Source: Candidatus Methylomirabilota bacterium (GTDB lineage: Bacteria > Methylomirabilota > Methylomirabilia > Methylomirabilales > Methylomirabilaceae). Taken from it: a stretch of DNA of 64,000 nt. The notes under the pieces were generated by a model, which did no database searches, was not told where the DNA came from, and saw only the letters and a program-made list of their open reading frames with translations. A program made the translations under genes and the position numbers. Within the stretch, counting starts at the first letter, position 1. Each line of letters begins with the position of its first letter. Location of the stretch: assembly GCA_003104975.1 (NCBI GenBank), contig PQAM01000009.1:1-64000 (forward strand), given 5' to 3'. Below, piece after piece: positions 39,297-47,906 of this stretch.

Positions 39297-41513
39297 ATGA
39301 CGGCGAGTCGGAACCAAGAAATCAAGGCGCGGCTGCTGGCCACGTTTCGGGTGGAGGCCGAAGAGCACTTGCAGGCGATCACGACGAACCTCCTGGCCTT
39401 GGAAGGGGGTCCGCCGCCTGCTCAGACCCGTGAGCTGGTGGAGGCGACGTTCCGCGAGATGCACACCCTGAAAGGCGCCGCCCGCTCTGTGAGCCTGATG
39501 GATGTGGAGGCGCTCTGCCAGGCGTGTGAATCGGTCCTGAGTCAGGTTGTTCAGGGTCGCCTAGTACTCAATCGTTCGCTTGTGGATGGCGTGCAGGAGG
39601 CGGTCGATGGCGTGGCCCGCCTGCTGTCCGGACACGCCGATTCGACGACGGCGTCCGATCTGATCCGGCGCCTCGAAGAGACGGGGGATAGGGGTCGGGG
39701 GTTAGGGGTTGGTCCCCAATCCCCAACCCCCAATCTCCAACCCCCAACACCTGTCCCCTACGGGGACACCGTCCGGCTATCCACGGCCAAGCTGGATGCG
39801 CTGCTGCTGCAGGCCGAGGACCTCCTGGTCCCAAAGCTCGCTGCCGGGGAGCGAGCGCGAGAAGCACAAGGGTTGCTCGAGGCGGTGAAGCGGCTGAGAG
39901 CAGGGGATAGGGGATGGGGGTTGGGGGTTAGGAAACCATCCCCCAACCCCCATCCCCTATCCCCTGGTCTTTATGCCCCATCCCCCGCTCTTCGGGCGTT
40001 GGAGGCTCAGGCCGAGGCGCTGTGCCGGCATCTCGCCGTGGACCAACGAACGATCGGCAGGGCGGTGGATGGTCTGCAGGAAGAGTTGCGGCAGATACGG
40101 CTGATGCCCGCTTCGACGATCCTGGATCTCTTTCCGCGGATGATTCGCGACCTGGCAAGCGAGCGCGGTAAAGAGATAGAGTGGGCGACTCAAGGCGCCG
40201 ATCTGGAGGTGGATCGGAAGATCCTGGAGGCGATGAAAGAGCCGCTCATCCATCTGGTGCGAAACGCCGTTGATCACGGTATCGAGTCGTCCGAGACCCG
40301 GGCGCAGACAGGCAAGACCGGCCATGGTCGCGTCGCGGTGACCATCGCCTCACTGGAGGGCGGGCGGGTCGAGATCCGCGTGGAGGACGACGGGCGCGGG
40401 ATCGATTTCGCGGGGGTCAGGGCAGCGGCCGTCCGGATCCGTGTCCTGACGGCCGAGGCGGCGGAGACCCTGACCGATGCCGAGGCAATGGAACTGATCT
40501 ATCGCTCCGGCCTCAGTACGAGCCCGATTATTACCGATCTCTCCGGGCACGGCTTGGGGCTGGCCATCGTGAAGGAGCGGGTCGAGCGGCTGGGCGGCGA
40601 GATCGGGGTCGAGACGCGGGCGGGGGTGGGGACAACGGTGCGGATTATCGTCCCAGCCAGCATCGCGACCTTCCGCGGCCTTCTGGTTCGGGTCGGCGAG
40701 CAGCCGTTCCTCCTTCCGATGGAGGGGATCGAGCAGGCGATCCGGGTGGGCGCGGATGCGATCGAGCGTGTGGAGGGCCGCGAAGCGATTCGTTGGAGCG
40801 GTCATCCCCTTCCTGTCGCCCGGCTCTGCGACCTGTTGGGGCTCCCGCAGCAGCAGAACTCAGACCCTCCCCATCCCCCATCCCCTAACCTCCACCCCCC
40901 GTCATTCGGCGTCGTCGTGCAGTCCGGCGACGAACGGGCGGGACTCCTGGTTGATGAGATCCTGGGGGAGCGGGAGGTACTGGTTAAGGAGTTCGGACCA
41001 CCGCTTGTCCGGGTGAAGAACGTGGCAGGGACGGGTCTCCTGGGGGGCGGCGAGGTCGTGTTGATCCTCCGCACGGCCGATCTTTTGAAGTCAGCCCGGC
41101 GACTCTATCGCGCCCCTGCGCCCCCTGCAGAGAAGGGGGAGCAGCGTGGCCAGGCGGTCATTCTCGTGGTCGACGACTCCATTACAACGCGGACGATGGA
41201 GAAGAACCTCCTGGAGGCGGCAGGCTACCGGGTGTGCACGGCGGTGGACGGAATGGAGGCCTGGACGCTGCTCAAGAGCGAGGAGGTCGATCTGGTGGTG
41301 TCAGACCTGGACATGCCCCGGTTGGACGGCTTTGAGCTGACGGCCCGGATCCGGGCCGACCGGAAGCTGGCCGACCTGCCGGTGGTGCTGGTGACGGCGC
41401 TCGAGTCGCGGCAAGACAAGGAACGGGGGGTTGAAGTGGGCGCCAACGCCTACATCATCAAGTCGAGCTTTGACCAGTCGAACCTCCTCGAGATCATTGG
41501 GCGACTGATATAA
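39297..41513 (+). CDS. CheA-type kinase fused to a receiver (WspE-like)
   Basis: The 738-residue protein has an HPt domain (EMHTLKGAARSVSLM, His near 56), a dimerisation/HATPase core (LVRNAVDHGIE, DDGRGIDFAG, GHGLGLAIVKERVE), a CheW-like P5 domain and a C-terminal receiver (ILVVDDSITTRT, LVVSDLDMPRLDGFE). The CheA-REC fusion is typical of Wsp-like systems. Three low-complexity tracts interrupt it in frame, near residues 130-158, 202-228 and 522-540, all translated from G/C-tract repeats. Two antisense frames over this gene are shadows. Confidence 0.9.
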   Translation: MTASRNQEIKARLLATFRVEAEEHLQAITTNLLALEGGPPPAQTRELVEATFREMHTLKGAARSVSLMDVEALCQACESVLSQVVQGRLVLNRSLVDGVQEAVDGVARLLSGHADSTTASDLIRRLEETGDRGRGLGVGPQSPTPNLQPPTPVPYGDTVRLSTAKLDALLLQAEDLLVPKLAAGERAREAQGLLEAVKRLRAGDRGWGLGVRKPSPNPHPLSPGLYAPSPALRALEAQAEALCRHLAVDQRTIGRAVDGLQEELRQIRLMPASTILDLFPRMIRDLASERGKEIEWATQGADLEVDRKILEAMKEPLIHLVRNAVDHGIESSETRAQTGKTGHGRVAVTIASLEGGRVEIRVEDDGRGIDFAGVRAAAVRIRVLTAEAAETLTDAEAMELIYRSGLSTSPIITDLSGHGLGLAIVKERVERLGGEIGVETRAGVGTTVRIIVPASIATFRGLLVRVGEQPFLLPMEGIEQAIRVGADAIERVEGREAIRWSGHPLPVARLCDLLGLPQQQNSDPPHPPSPNLHPPSFGVVVQSGDERAGLLVDEILGEREVLVKEFGPPLVRVKNVAGTGLLGGGEVVLILRTADLLKSARRLYRAPAPPAEKGEQRGQAVILVVDDSITTRTMEKNLLEAAGYRVCTAVDGMEAWTLLKSEEVDLVVSDLDMPRLDGFELTARIRADRKLADLPVVLVTALESRQDKERGVEVGANAYIIKSSFDQSNLLEIIGRLI
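39688..39765. repeat. G-tract/C-tract inverted repeat in cheA, first
   Basis: GGGGATAGGGGTCGGGGGTT is followed by TCCCCAATCCCCAACCCCCA, giving an imperfect long hairpin within the coding sequence. Confidence 0.82.
39903..39964. repeat. Perfect 25-bp inverted repeat in cheA
   Basis: The left arm (39903-39927) consists of four G-tracts of 4, 4, 5 and 5 G separated by ATA, AT and TT. The right arm (39940-39964) is its exact complement and the loop is 12 bases. The left arm also satisfies the four-tract pattern of a G-quadruplex. It is in frame and encodes DRGWGLGV...PSPNPHPLSP. Confidence 0.92.
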
Positions 41514-41554
41514 GGCAGGCGTGAGGGGTAAGGGGTGAGGCGGGAGGCGGCTTC

Positions 41555-42589
41555 GTGATTCGGATAGTTGTGGCGGACGATTCGGCGACGGTGCGGGAGT
41601 ATCTGGTCTACCTGCTCAGACAGGACCCCACACTTGAGGTGGTGGGCGCTGCCAAGGAGGGTCTTGAGGTTGTGGAACAGGCCGAGCGGCTGAAGCCGGA
41701 CATCATCCTCATGGACGTCAACATGCCGCGACTGAACGGCTTCGAGGCGACACGACGGATCATGGAGCGGGTGCCTACGCCCATCGTAATGGTAAGCGCC
41801 AGCTTCAGCCGCGACGAGATGGCCATGACATTTGAGGCCCTCAAGGCGGGAGCGCTCATGGTGGTGGACAAGCCCGGCGGACCCGATCATCCGAACCACG
41901 TGGAGAGTGCCCGGAGGCTGGTCGAGGCGGTCAAACTGATGGCGGAGGTGAAGGTGGTCCGGCGTTGGCGACGCGCGGAACGGCTATCGGCGGTACGAGG
42001 GATGATCGAATGGGCAACCGCCCGGCCGTGTCGGCTTATTGCAATCGGCGCGTCCACCGGCGGTCCGCCGGTGATGGCAGAGATTCTGCGTGGACTGCCG
42101 CGCGACCTAATGGTTGCCGTTCTGGTCGTCCAACATATCGTACCGGGATTCATCGGGGGATTATGCGACTGGCTCGGCATGGAGACTCGCCTGACGGTGA
42201 AGCCGGCCGAGACGGGCGAGGCGATTCGGTCCGGAACCGTCTATCTCGCCCCCGACGGCTTGCAGATGGGGGTGACGCCGAACGGCCGAATCCGGCTGAC
42301 GAAAGGGTCGGAAGGGGGGAGTTTTTGCCCCTCGGTTTCGTACCTGTTTCAGTCGGTGGCGGACAGCTATGGGCGATCGGCTGTCGGGATCCTCCTGACC
42401 GGGATGGGTCGGGACGGCGCGGACGGCCTCAAGCGGCTTCGGGACGCGGGCGGGATGACCATCGCCCAGGATGAGGCGAGCAGTGCGGTGTTCGGGATGC
42501 CGGGGGAGGCCATCCGCCTTGGAGCGGCCGAGTACGTGCTCTCCCCGGAACAAATCGCAGCGACGATCCGCTCCCTGGCGACCCGTTGA
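41555..42589 (+). CDS. CheB-type protein-glutamate methylesterase (WspF-like)
   Basis: The 344-residue protein has a receiver (RIVVADDSATVREYLVYLLR, IILMDVNMPRLNGFE) and a methylesterase domain with the catalytic Ser in IGASTGGPPV, His in VVQHIVPGF and Asp in GMGRDGADGL. It removes receptor methyl groups. The start is GTG 41555, and the only visible ribosome-binding site (GGGAGGCGG, 41541-41549) is part of a GAGGCG repeat that fills the gap after cheA. Confidence 0.92.
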   Translation: MIRIVVADDSATVREYLVYLLRQDPTLEVVGAAKEGLEVVEQAERLKPDIILMDVNMPRLNGFEATRRIMERVPTPIVMVSASFSRDEMAMTFEALKAGALMVVDKPGGPDHPNHVESARRLVEAVKLMAEVKVVRRWRRAERLSAVRGMIEWATARPCRLIAIGASTGGPPVMAEILRGLPRDLMVAVLVVQHIVPGFIGGLCDWLGMETRLTVKPAETGEAIRSGTVYLAPDGLQMGVTPNGRIRLTKGSEGGSFCPSVSYLFQSVADSYGRSAVGILLTGMGRDGADGLKRLRDAGGMTIAQDEASSAVFGMPGEAIRLGAAEYVLSPEQIAATIRSLATR

Positions 42590-42613
42590 AGGGACCGGTT
42601 GGAGGAGGTGGAC

Positions 42614-43960
42614 ATGGCGCAACGCAGGATTCTTGTCGTCGAGGATAGCCCGACGCAGGCGGAACGAGTCCGCCTCCTACTGGAGTGCGAGGGCTACCGC
42701 GTTGAAACGGCTGCGAATGGTCGGGAGGGGCTCCGGCGGATTCAGGCGTCGCCACCGGATATCATCATTTCCGATGTCGTCATGCCGGAGATGGACGGCT
42801 TTGCGCTCTGCCGGGCGGTGAAGTCGGCCGAGGCCACGCGTCGGATCCCCTTCGTCCTGCTGACCCAGCGGAGCGCGCCCCCGGATGTCATCCAGGGATT
42901 CGAGGCCGGCGCCGATAATTTCATCCCCAAGCCATTCGACGACGATGCGCTGCTGGAGCGCGTGCGGCGGATTTTCGAGCAGATGGACCGACAGGCGTGC
43001 GAAGGGCCGGAGCCCGAGGTGGCCCTACAGATCGGCGGCCACCGATTCGTCGTGTCGGCGCGCAAGGCACAGATCGTGGAACTGCTCCTCTTTACCCTGG
43101 AGGATCTGGCGCGGGTCAATGCGCTGCTGCAGGCGCGCGAGCGAGACCTGGAGGCCAAGGCGCGCGAGTTGGAGACCTTCGCCTACACGGTCTCCCACGA
43201 CCTGAAGGCGCCGCTGCGGGGGATGGAGGGGTTTGCCAAAGCCCTGTACGAAGACTACGCCGACCGGCTGGACGAGACGGGCCGCCACTATCTTGACATG
43301 GTCCAAGGGTCGGCCCGGCGCATGGGCGCCCTGATCGACGATCTGCTCCGCTACTCCCGTGTCGAGCGGCGGGCGATGCGGTGGGAGCCGGTTGATCTGG
43401 AGCGGCTGCTGCACGAGCTGCTGAGGGACCGGCGGGCCGAGATCGAGAGCCGCGGCGTTCGGATCGAGGTCAAGCCGACGGTTTATCGGATCGCCGGTGA
43501 GCGGGAGGGCCTTCAGGAGGCGTTGACCAATCTGCTGGACAATGCCTTGAAGTTTACGCGGAAGACGGCGCAGCCTGTGATCACGATCACCGCCGGCGTG
43601 AAACGTGAGGCGTTAGGCGTCAGGGGACAGGACACCTCTCCTCACGCCTTACCCCTTACGCCTGACGAGAGGCACCGGGAGACAGGCGCCGGGACGCAGG
43701 AGGCAGGAGGGGGCGATTTCGTGGAAATCGCCGTCGCCGATAACGGCGTGGGGTTTGACCCACAGTACCGGGAAAAAGCATTCACCATCTTTGAGCGGTT
43801 GCACCCCCAGGACGAGTATGAAGGGACCGGGATCGGCCTGGCCATTGTCCGCAAGGTGGCGGAACGCCACGGCGGACACACCTGGGCGGACAGCGCCCCG
43901 GGACAGGGAGCGACGTTTTACCTGGCGATCCCGATTCGCAAGGAGGATTCTGACGCATGA
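42614..43960 (+). CDS. Response regulator-histidine kinase hybrid
   Basis: ATG 42614 has GGAGGAGGTG upstream. The 448-residue protein has an N-terminal receiver (ILVVEDSPTQAERVRLLLEC, IIISDVVMPEMDG), a HisKA helix (FAYTVSHDLKAPLRGMEGFA) and a HATPase domain. In the ATPase domain, just before GDFVEIAVADNGVGF, is an insertion of about 36 residues (VKREALGVRGQDTSPHALPL, then TPDERHRETGAG) from a GAGGCG repeat and its inverse at 43597-43700. A bacteriophytochrome-like or Wsp-linked role is possible but no sensor domain is visible. Confidence 0.88.
   Translation: MAQRRILVVEDSPTQAERVRLLLECEGYRVETAANGREGLRRIQASPPDIIISDVVMPEMDGFALCRAVKSAEATRRIPFVLLTQRSAPPDVIQGFEAGADNFIPKPFDDDALLERVRRIFEQMDRQACEGPEPEVALQIGGHRFVVSARKAQIVELLLFTLEDLARVNALLQARERDLEAKARELETFAYTVSHDLKAPLRGMEGFAKALYEDYADRLDETGRHYLDMVQGSARRMGALIDDLLRYSRVERRAMRWEPVDLERLLHELLRDRRAEIESRGVRIEVKPTVYRIAGEREGLQEALTNLLDNALKFTRKTAQPVITITAGVKREALGVRGQDTSPHALPLTPDERHRETGAGTQEAGGGDFVEIAVADNGVGFDPQYREKAFTIFERLHPQDEYEGTGIGLAIVRKVAERHGGHTWADSAPGQGATFYLAIPIRKEDSDA
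43597..43700. repeat. GAGGCG-type inverted repeat in a histidine kinase
   Basis: GTGAGGCGTTAGGCGTCAGG is followed after a short gap by CCTCACGCCTTACCCCTTAC and GCCTGACG, opposing copies of the same unit, all in frame. Confidence 0.82.
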
Positions 43961-44490
43961 ACAGACGGTCGCTGGCGATCCTGATGGTGGAAGACAACCC
44001 GATGGATGTGGAGCTGACGCTGCGGGCGCTGCGGAAGCACAAGGTCTCCAACCCGATGACGGTGGCCCGGGACGGCGAGGAGGCGCTCGACTACGTCCAT
44101 CGGCGGGGGCGGTTCGCCGCCCACGCCCCGATCCCATCGCTCATCCTGCTGGACATACGGCTTCCCAAGCGGGACGGGATCGAGGTCCTCCGGGAGATCA
44201 AGGGACACCCCGTCTATCGTACGGTTCCCGTCGTCATGCTGACCACTTCGCAGGAGGAGGCGGACGTCCGGACCAGTTACGAGCTGGGCGCCAATTCATA
44301 TATCGTCAAGCCGGTGGACTTCGACAAGTTTCTGGAGGTCGTTCGACAGATCGACCTCTACTGGCTGCTGACGAACCTACCTCCGGTAGCGGCTGCGCGC
44401 CTGCGAGACCTGTCCGCGCCGGGCGAGCTCGATTCGACCACGGCCGGGTCCGACGCGCTGCAGGAGCCATTGTCACAGGAGGATGCCTGA
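43957..44490 (+). CDS. Rcp1-type single-domain response regulator
   Basis: The 177-residue protein is a receiver of the Rcp1/phytochrome-linked kind (ILMVEDNPMDVELTLRALRK, LILLDIRLPKRDGIEVLREI, GANSYIVKPVDFDKF) with a short Thr/Ala-rich tail and no output domain. It overlaps the kinase gene by 4 bases and the next gene by 1, so it is probably phosphorylated by the adjacent kinase. Confidence 0.88.
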   Translation: MNRRSLAILMVEDNPMDVELTLRALRKHKVSNPMTVARDGEEALDYVHRRGRFAAHAPIPSLILLDIRLPKRDGIEVLREIKGHPVYRTVPVVMLTTSQEEADVRTSYELGANSYIVKPVDFDKFLEVVRQIDLYWLLTNLPPVAAARLRDLSAPGELDSTTAGSDALQEPLSQEDA

Positions 44491-46646
44491 TGGACAACAT
44501 CCGGGTACTGTACGCCGAGGACGATCCGGCGGATCGCGAATTGACACTGCACCATCTGCGTCGGTCCGCTCCGGACATACAGGTGCGGGTGGCGGGCACC
44601 GGTCAAGAGACGCTGGAGGCCTTGAGAGACGAGGCCTTCGATGTCGTCCTCCTGGACTACCGTCTGCCGGACGTCGATGGCCTGCAGCTTCTGCGAGATG
44701 TCTTGTCCGCCGCTCCGAACGTCCCGGTCTTGATGGTGACAGGGAGCGGAGACCATGAGGTCGCGGTCGCGGCGCTGAAAACCGGGGCCATGGATTACGT
44801 TATCAAGAAGCCCGGCCACCTGGACCGCCTGCCGAGCGCGATTCGGGAGGCGCTGAGCCGGTTTCGGTATGAGCGGAGTCGTCGCGCGGCCGGCCTTCGC
44901 GTCCTATACGCCGAACATGATCCCGTGGATGTAGATCTGACCCTACGCCATCTGGCAGCTCATGCGCTTCATTTGCAGGTCGAAACGGTCGGAACGGGCG
45001 TCTCCGCCATGCAGCGACTTCAGACCGGTAAATATGATCTCCTGCTCCTGGACTACCGGATGCCCGGTCTGAATGGCGTAGAGATTCTCCAGGAGATGCG
45101 CGAGCAGGGGATCCGCGTCCCCGTGGTGATGGTCACCGGCCACGGCGACGAAGAGACCGCCGCCCAGGCGCTCAAGCTGGGGGCGGTGGACTATCTCGTC
45201 AAGCGGGAGGGGTATCTGAGGCAGCTTCCCTCGACCATCGAGAGCGCTATCGCCCAGCAGGCGCTCGCTGACGAGAAAGCGGCCCTCCTTACCCTGAACG
45301 GCCTCGCGGTGAAGGTTGCGTCAACCCTGGATCTCAATGAACTGTTGTCCCAAGTGGCCACTGCTGCAACCACCTTGCTCCGGGTGGATCATTCGCTGGT
45401 TTCCCGCTTGAGCGATGACAGCGCAGAGCTGCTCCCCGCTGCCTGGCATGGCATTCCGACTGAGGTAGCCTCGTGCCTGCGGTTCAGGTTAGGTCAGGAC
45501 GCCCCCGGTCAGGCCGCGGCATGGCAACGGGCCGTCAGCGTCCGGGACATCAGACAAGAAGTGACTATCTGCCGGAAGCTGGCGGTCCTCAATGGGATCG
45601 GGGGTGTGCTCGGCGCCCCGATGCTGGCCCGCGGCAGGCTCCTTGGCGTACTGACGGTCGCCGCCACCGGGCCGCGCGCCTATACCCACGTAGAGGAGAA
45701 GCTGCTGACGGCCCTGGCTGCTCATGCCGCCGTGGGGATCGAGAATGCGCAACTGCTCGCGGAGGTCAAGCGGTATGCTGTCGGGCTGGAACAGATGGTT
45801 CTGGAACGTACGGAGGAGCTGATGGCGACCAACCGACGGCTCGAGGTGGTCTCCCGCCACAAGTCGGAGTTTCTGGCCAACATGTCGCATGAGTTCCGGA
45901 CGCCGCTCAACTCGATCATCGGCTTTTCCGAGATCATCCGGGATCCCGCCTTCGGCCCATTGACCGACAAGCAGGCCCGATTTGCCCGGAATATCCTGAC
46001 GGCGGGGGAGCATCTCTTGGTGCTGGTCAACGACCTGCTGGATCTTTCGCGGGTCGAAGCGGGACGGATCGACCTGCAGATCGAGCCGTTCGGGCTGCCG
46101 GAGGCGTTGCAGGCCGCTGTGGCGGACATCCGGCCCCAGGCCGACCGAAAACGACTTGACCTGCGGCTTCAAATCGATGAGGCGCCGCCAACCCTGACGA
46201 CCGATCCTCTCCGCTTCAAGCAGATCATGTTGAACCTGCTCTCGAACGCCGTCAAGTTTACGCCCGACGGGGGGCGGATCACCGTCACCGCCCGGAGCGG
46301 CGGGAGGCGTGAGGGGGAAGGCGTAAAGGGGGAGGAGGCAGGAGGCAGGCTTCAGGATGCAGCGCCCCTACCCCCTACCCCCCACACCCTACACCCTGGC
46401 GATTTCGTAGAAATCGCCGTCATCGACACGGGGATCGGGATCAGGGGGGACGACCTGCCGCGCCTGTTCCAGGAGTTTACCCGTCTCGACGCGGCGACGA
46501 CCCGGCGCATCCCGGGGACCGGACTGGGCCTCGCCTTGACCAAGAAACTGGTTGAATTGCACGGCGGCACCATCGCTGCTGGCTCAGAGGGCGAAGGACA
46601 GGGGAGCACCTTCACGATCCAGCTTCCGCTGACCGCCACCGGATGA
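44490..46646 (+). CDS. Hybrid kinase with two receivers, GAF and histidine kinase domains
   Basis: Starting at ATG 44490 (CAGGAGGA upstream; earlier in-frame codons overlap two other genes), the 718-residue protein has two receivers in tandem (VLLDYRLPDVDG near 55, LLLDYRMPGLNG near 186), a GAF domain, a HisKA box (FLANMSHEFRTPLNSIIGFS) and a HATPase domain. In the second receiver the acidic pair reads AEHDP rather than AEDDP. Before GDFVEIAVIDTGIGI is an insertion of about 30 residues from GAGGCG and C-tract repeats (46300-46405). Confidence 0.9.
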   Translation: MDNIRVLYAEDDPADRELTLHHLRRSAPDIQVRVAGTGQETLEALRDEAFDVVLLDYRLPDVDGLQLLRDVLSAAPNVPVLMVTGSGDHEVAVAALKTGAMDYVIKKPGHLDRLPSAIREALSRFRYERSRRAAGLRVLYAEHDPVDVDLTLRHLAAHALHLQVETVGTGVSAMQRLQTGKYDLLLLDYRMPGLNGVEILQEMREQGIRVPVVMVTGHGDEETAAQALKLGAVDYLVKREGYLRQLPSTIESAIAQQALADEKAALLTLNGLAVKVASTLDLNELLSQVATAATTLLRVDHSLVSRLSDDSAELLPAAWHGIPTEVASCLRFRLGQDAPGQAAAWQRAVSVRDIRQEVTICRKLAVLNGIGGVLGAPMLARGRLLGVLTVAATGPRAYTHVEEKLLTALAAHAAVGIENAQLLAEVKRYAVGLEQMVLERTEELMATNRRLEVVSRHKSEFLANMSHEFRTPLNSIIGFSEIIRDPAFGPLTDKQARFARNILTAGEHLLVLVNDLLDLSRVEAGRIDLQIEPFGLPEALQAAVADIRPQADRKRLDLRLQIDEAPPTLTTDPLRFKQIMLNLLSNAVKFTPDGGRITVTARSGGRREGEGVKGEEAGGRLQDAAPLPPTPHTLHPGDFVEIAVIDTGIGIRGDDLPRLFQEFTRLDAATTRRIPGTGLGLALTKKLVELHGGTIAAGSEGEGQGSTFTIQLPLTATG
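46300..46405. repeat. GAGGCG-type and C-tract repeat in a histidine kinase
   Basis: GCGGGAGGCGTGAGGGGGAA and GGAGGAGGCAGGAGGCAGGC lead into CCCCTACCCCCTACCCCCCA and CACCCTACACCCTGG. The frame stays open. Confidence 0.82.
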
Positions 46647-46652
46647 ACACTG

Positions 46653-46682
46653 ATCACAATATATCATAAGAAGTATTGTGAT
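46653..46682. promoter_or_regulatory. AT-rich inverted repeat 1
   Basis: ATCACAATA and TATTGTGAT are exact complements around a 12-base spacer, just downstream of the hybrid kinase gene and upstream of the HD-GYP gene. It could be an operator or an mRNA-end hairpin. Confidence 0.6.
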
Positions 46683-46695
46683 ATCGAAACTACTT

Positions 46696-46714
46696 TGTTA
46701 TAGTTACTATAACA
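46696..46714. promoter_or_regulatory. AT-rich inverted repeat 2
   Basis: TGTTATAG-TTA-CTATAACA is a perfect 8-bp-arm palindrome 14 bases after the first. The pair marks an AT-rich regulatory island in otherwise GC-rich DNA. Confidence 0.65.
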
Positions 46715-46784
46715 TACTAAATGCCATATTTAACACTTGATACTTGACACTCAGCCCTGTTACCCTCTCATACGCGAGTGAGCC

Positions 46785-47798
46785 ATGGATAAGCAACTCG
46801 ATTCGGTATCCTCGAAATCGTCGCGACTGCTTGTCGTCGACGACAACGCCCAGAACGCCGAACTGCTGACGGCCCTCATGGAGGCCGAGGGGTATACGGT
46901 TGAGGTCGCCACCGATGGGCAGGAGGCCTTGAGTCAGGTGGTGACCGCTCCTCCGGACCTGATCCTGCTGGATGTCATGCTGCCGAAGGTGGACGGCTAC
47001 GCCGTCTGCCAACGACTGAAGAAGGAAGCGGCCACCCGCCTGGTGCCGATCGTGCTGGTGACGGCGCTAGGGGCGGAGGAGGCGAGGATTCGAGGGATTG
47101 AGGCGGGGGCGGACGACTTTATCACGAAGCCGTTCAGCCGGACCGAACTGAAGGCCCGGGTCCGGTCGTTGCTGCAGCTCAAGACCTTTACCGACGAGTT
47201 GGAGCACGCCGAAGCGATGCTGCTGATGTTGGGCCGGACCGTTGAGGCCAAGGATCCGTACACCCGGGGCCACTGCGAACGGCTGTCGGCCTGCTCGGTT
47301 GCCCTGGGCAAATGGCTCGGCCTGCCGTCGGAGGATCTGACCGCGCTGGATCGAGGGGGGTCGCTCCACGATCTGGGAAAGATCGGCATCCCCGATGCGA
47401 TCCTCCTGAAGCCTGGGGGGCTCAGCGACTCGGAGTGGACGGTCATGCGCGAGCATCCGCTGATTGGCGAACGGATCTGTCTGTCGCTCAAGTCGCTGGA
47501 CCGGGTCCGGCCGATCATCCGCCATCATCACGAGCGGTGGGATGGGAGCGGCTACCCGGACCGTCTGACGGGTCAGGCGATCCCGGTCACAGCGCGTATC
47601 ATGCAGGTTGTCGATATTTATGACGCGCTGAGGATTGCCCGGCCCTATAAACCGGCCCTGTCGGTACAGGCCGCGTGCGATATCCTCCGGGATGAGACGG
47701 CGCGCGGCTGGCGCGACCCGGATGTCGTGCGCCCGTTCATTGAGATGGTCGAGCACAGCAACAGTAACCCGTGGGGATCGGAGGATCGTGCGCCCTGA
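46785..47798 (+). CDS. Response regulator with HD-GYP domain (c-di-GMP phosphodiesterase type)
   Basis: The 337-residue protein has a receiver (LLVVDDNAQNAELLTALMEA, LILLDVMLPKVDG, FITKPF) and an HD-GYP domain with GHCERLSACSVALGKWLG, LHDLGKIGIPDAILLKPG and HHERWDGSGYPDRLTG. Intact HD-GYP domains hydrolyse c-di-GMP. It is the only c-di-GMP enzyme visible in the window and follows the Wsp-like operon and its kinases, so it may be the output of this signalling block. Confidence 0.92.
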   Translation: MDKQLDSVSSKSSRLLVVDDNAQNAELLTALMEAEGYTVEVATDGQEALSQVVTAPPDLILLDVMLPKVDGYAVCQRLKKEAATRLVPIVLVTALGAEEARIRGIEAGADDFITKPFSRTELKARVRSLLQLKTFTDELEHAEAMLLMLGRTVEAKDPYTRGHCERLSACSVALGKWLGLPSEDLTALDRGGSLHDLGKIGIPDAILLKPGGLSDSEWTVMREHPLIGERICLSLKSLDRVRPIIRHHHERWDGSGYPDRLTGQAIPVTARIMQVVDIYDALRIARPYKPALSVQAACDILRDETARGWRDPDVVRPFIEMVEHSNSNPWGSEDRAP

Positions 47799-47906
47799 TC
47801 ACGCCCGGTTGTGTTTCATGATTGCCTCGAAGATCTGCTGTCGTCTCCTCCGCCTGTTCTGATATCATATTCGATGTCATCACACCTCGAGCAATGCCCC
47901 CACACT

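Noticed and set aside
38445-39464. A 339-codon minus-strand frame
   Set aside because: Antisense shadow of the MCP signalling coiled coil and the start of cheA.
43755-44489. Upstream extension of the double-receiver kinase
   Set aside because: The frame is open from 43755, but that part overlaps the end of one kinase gene and a whole receiver gene, and its translation is not protein-like. ATG 44490 has a good ribosome-binding site.
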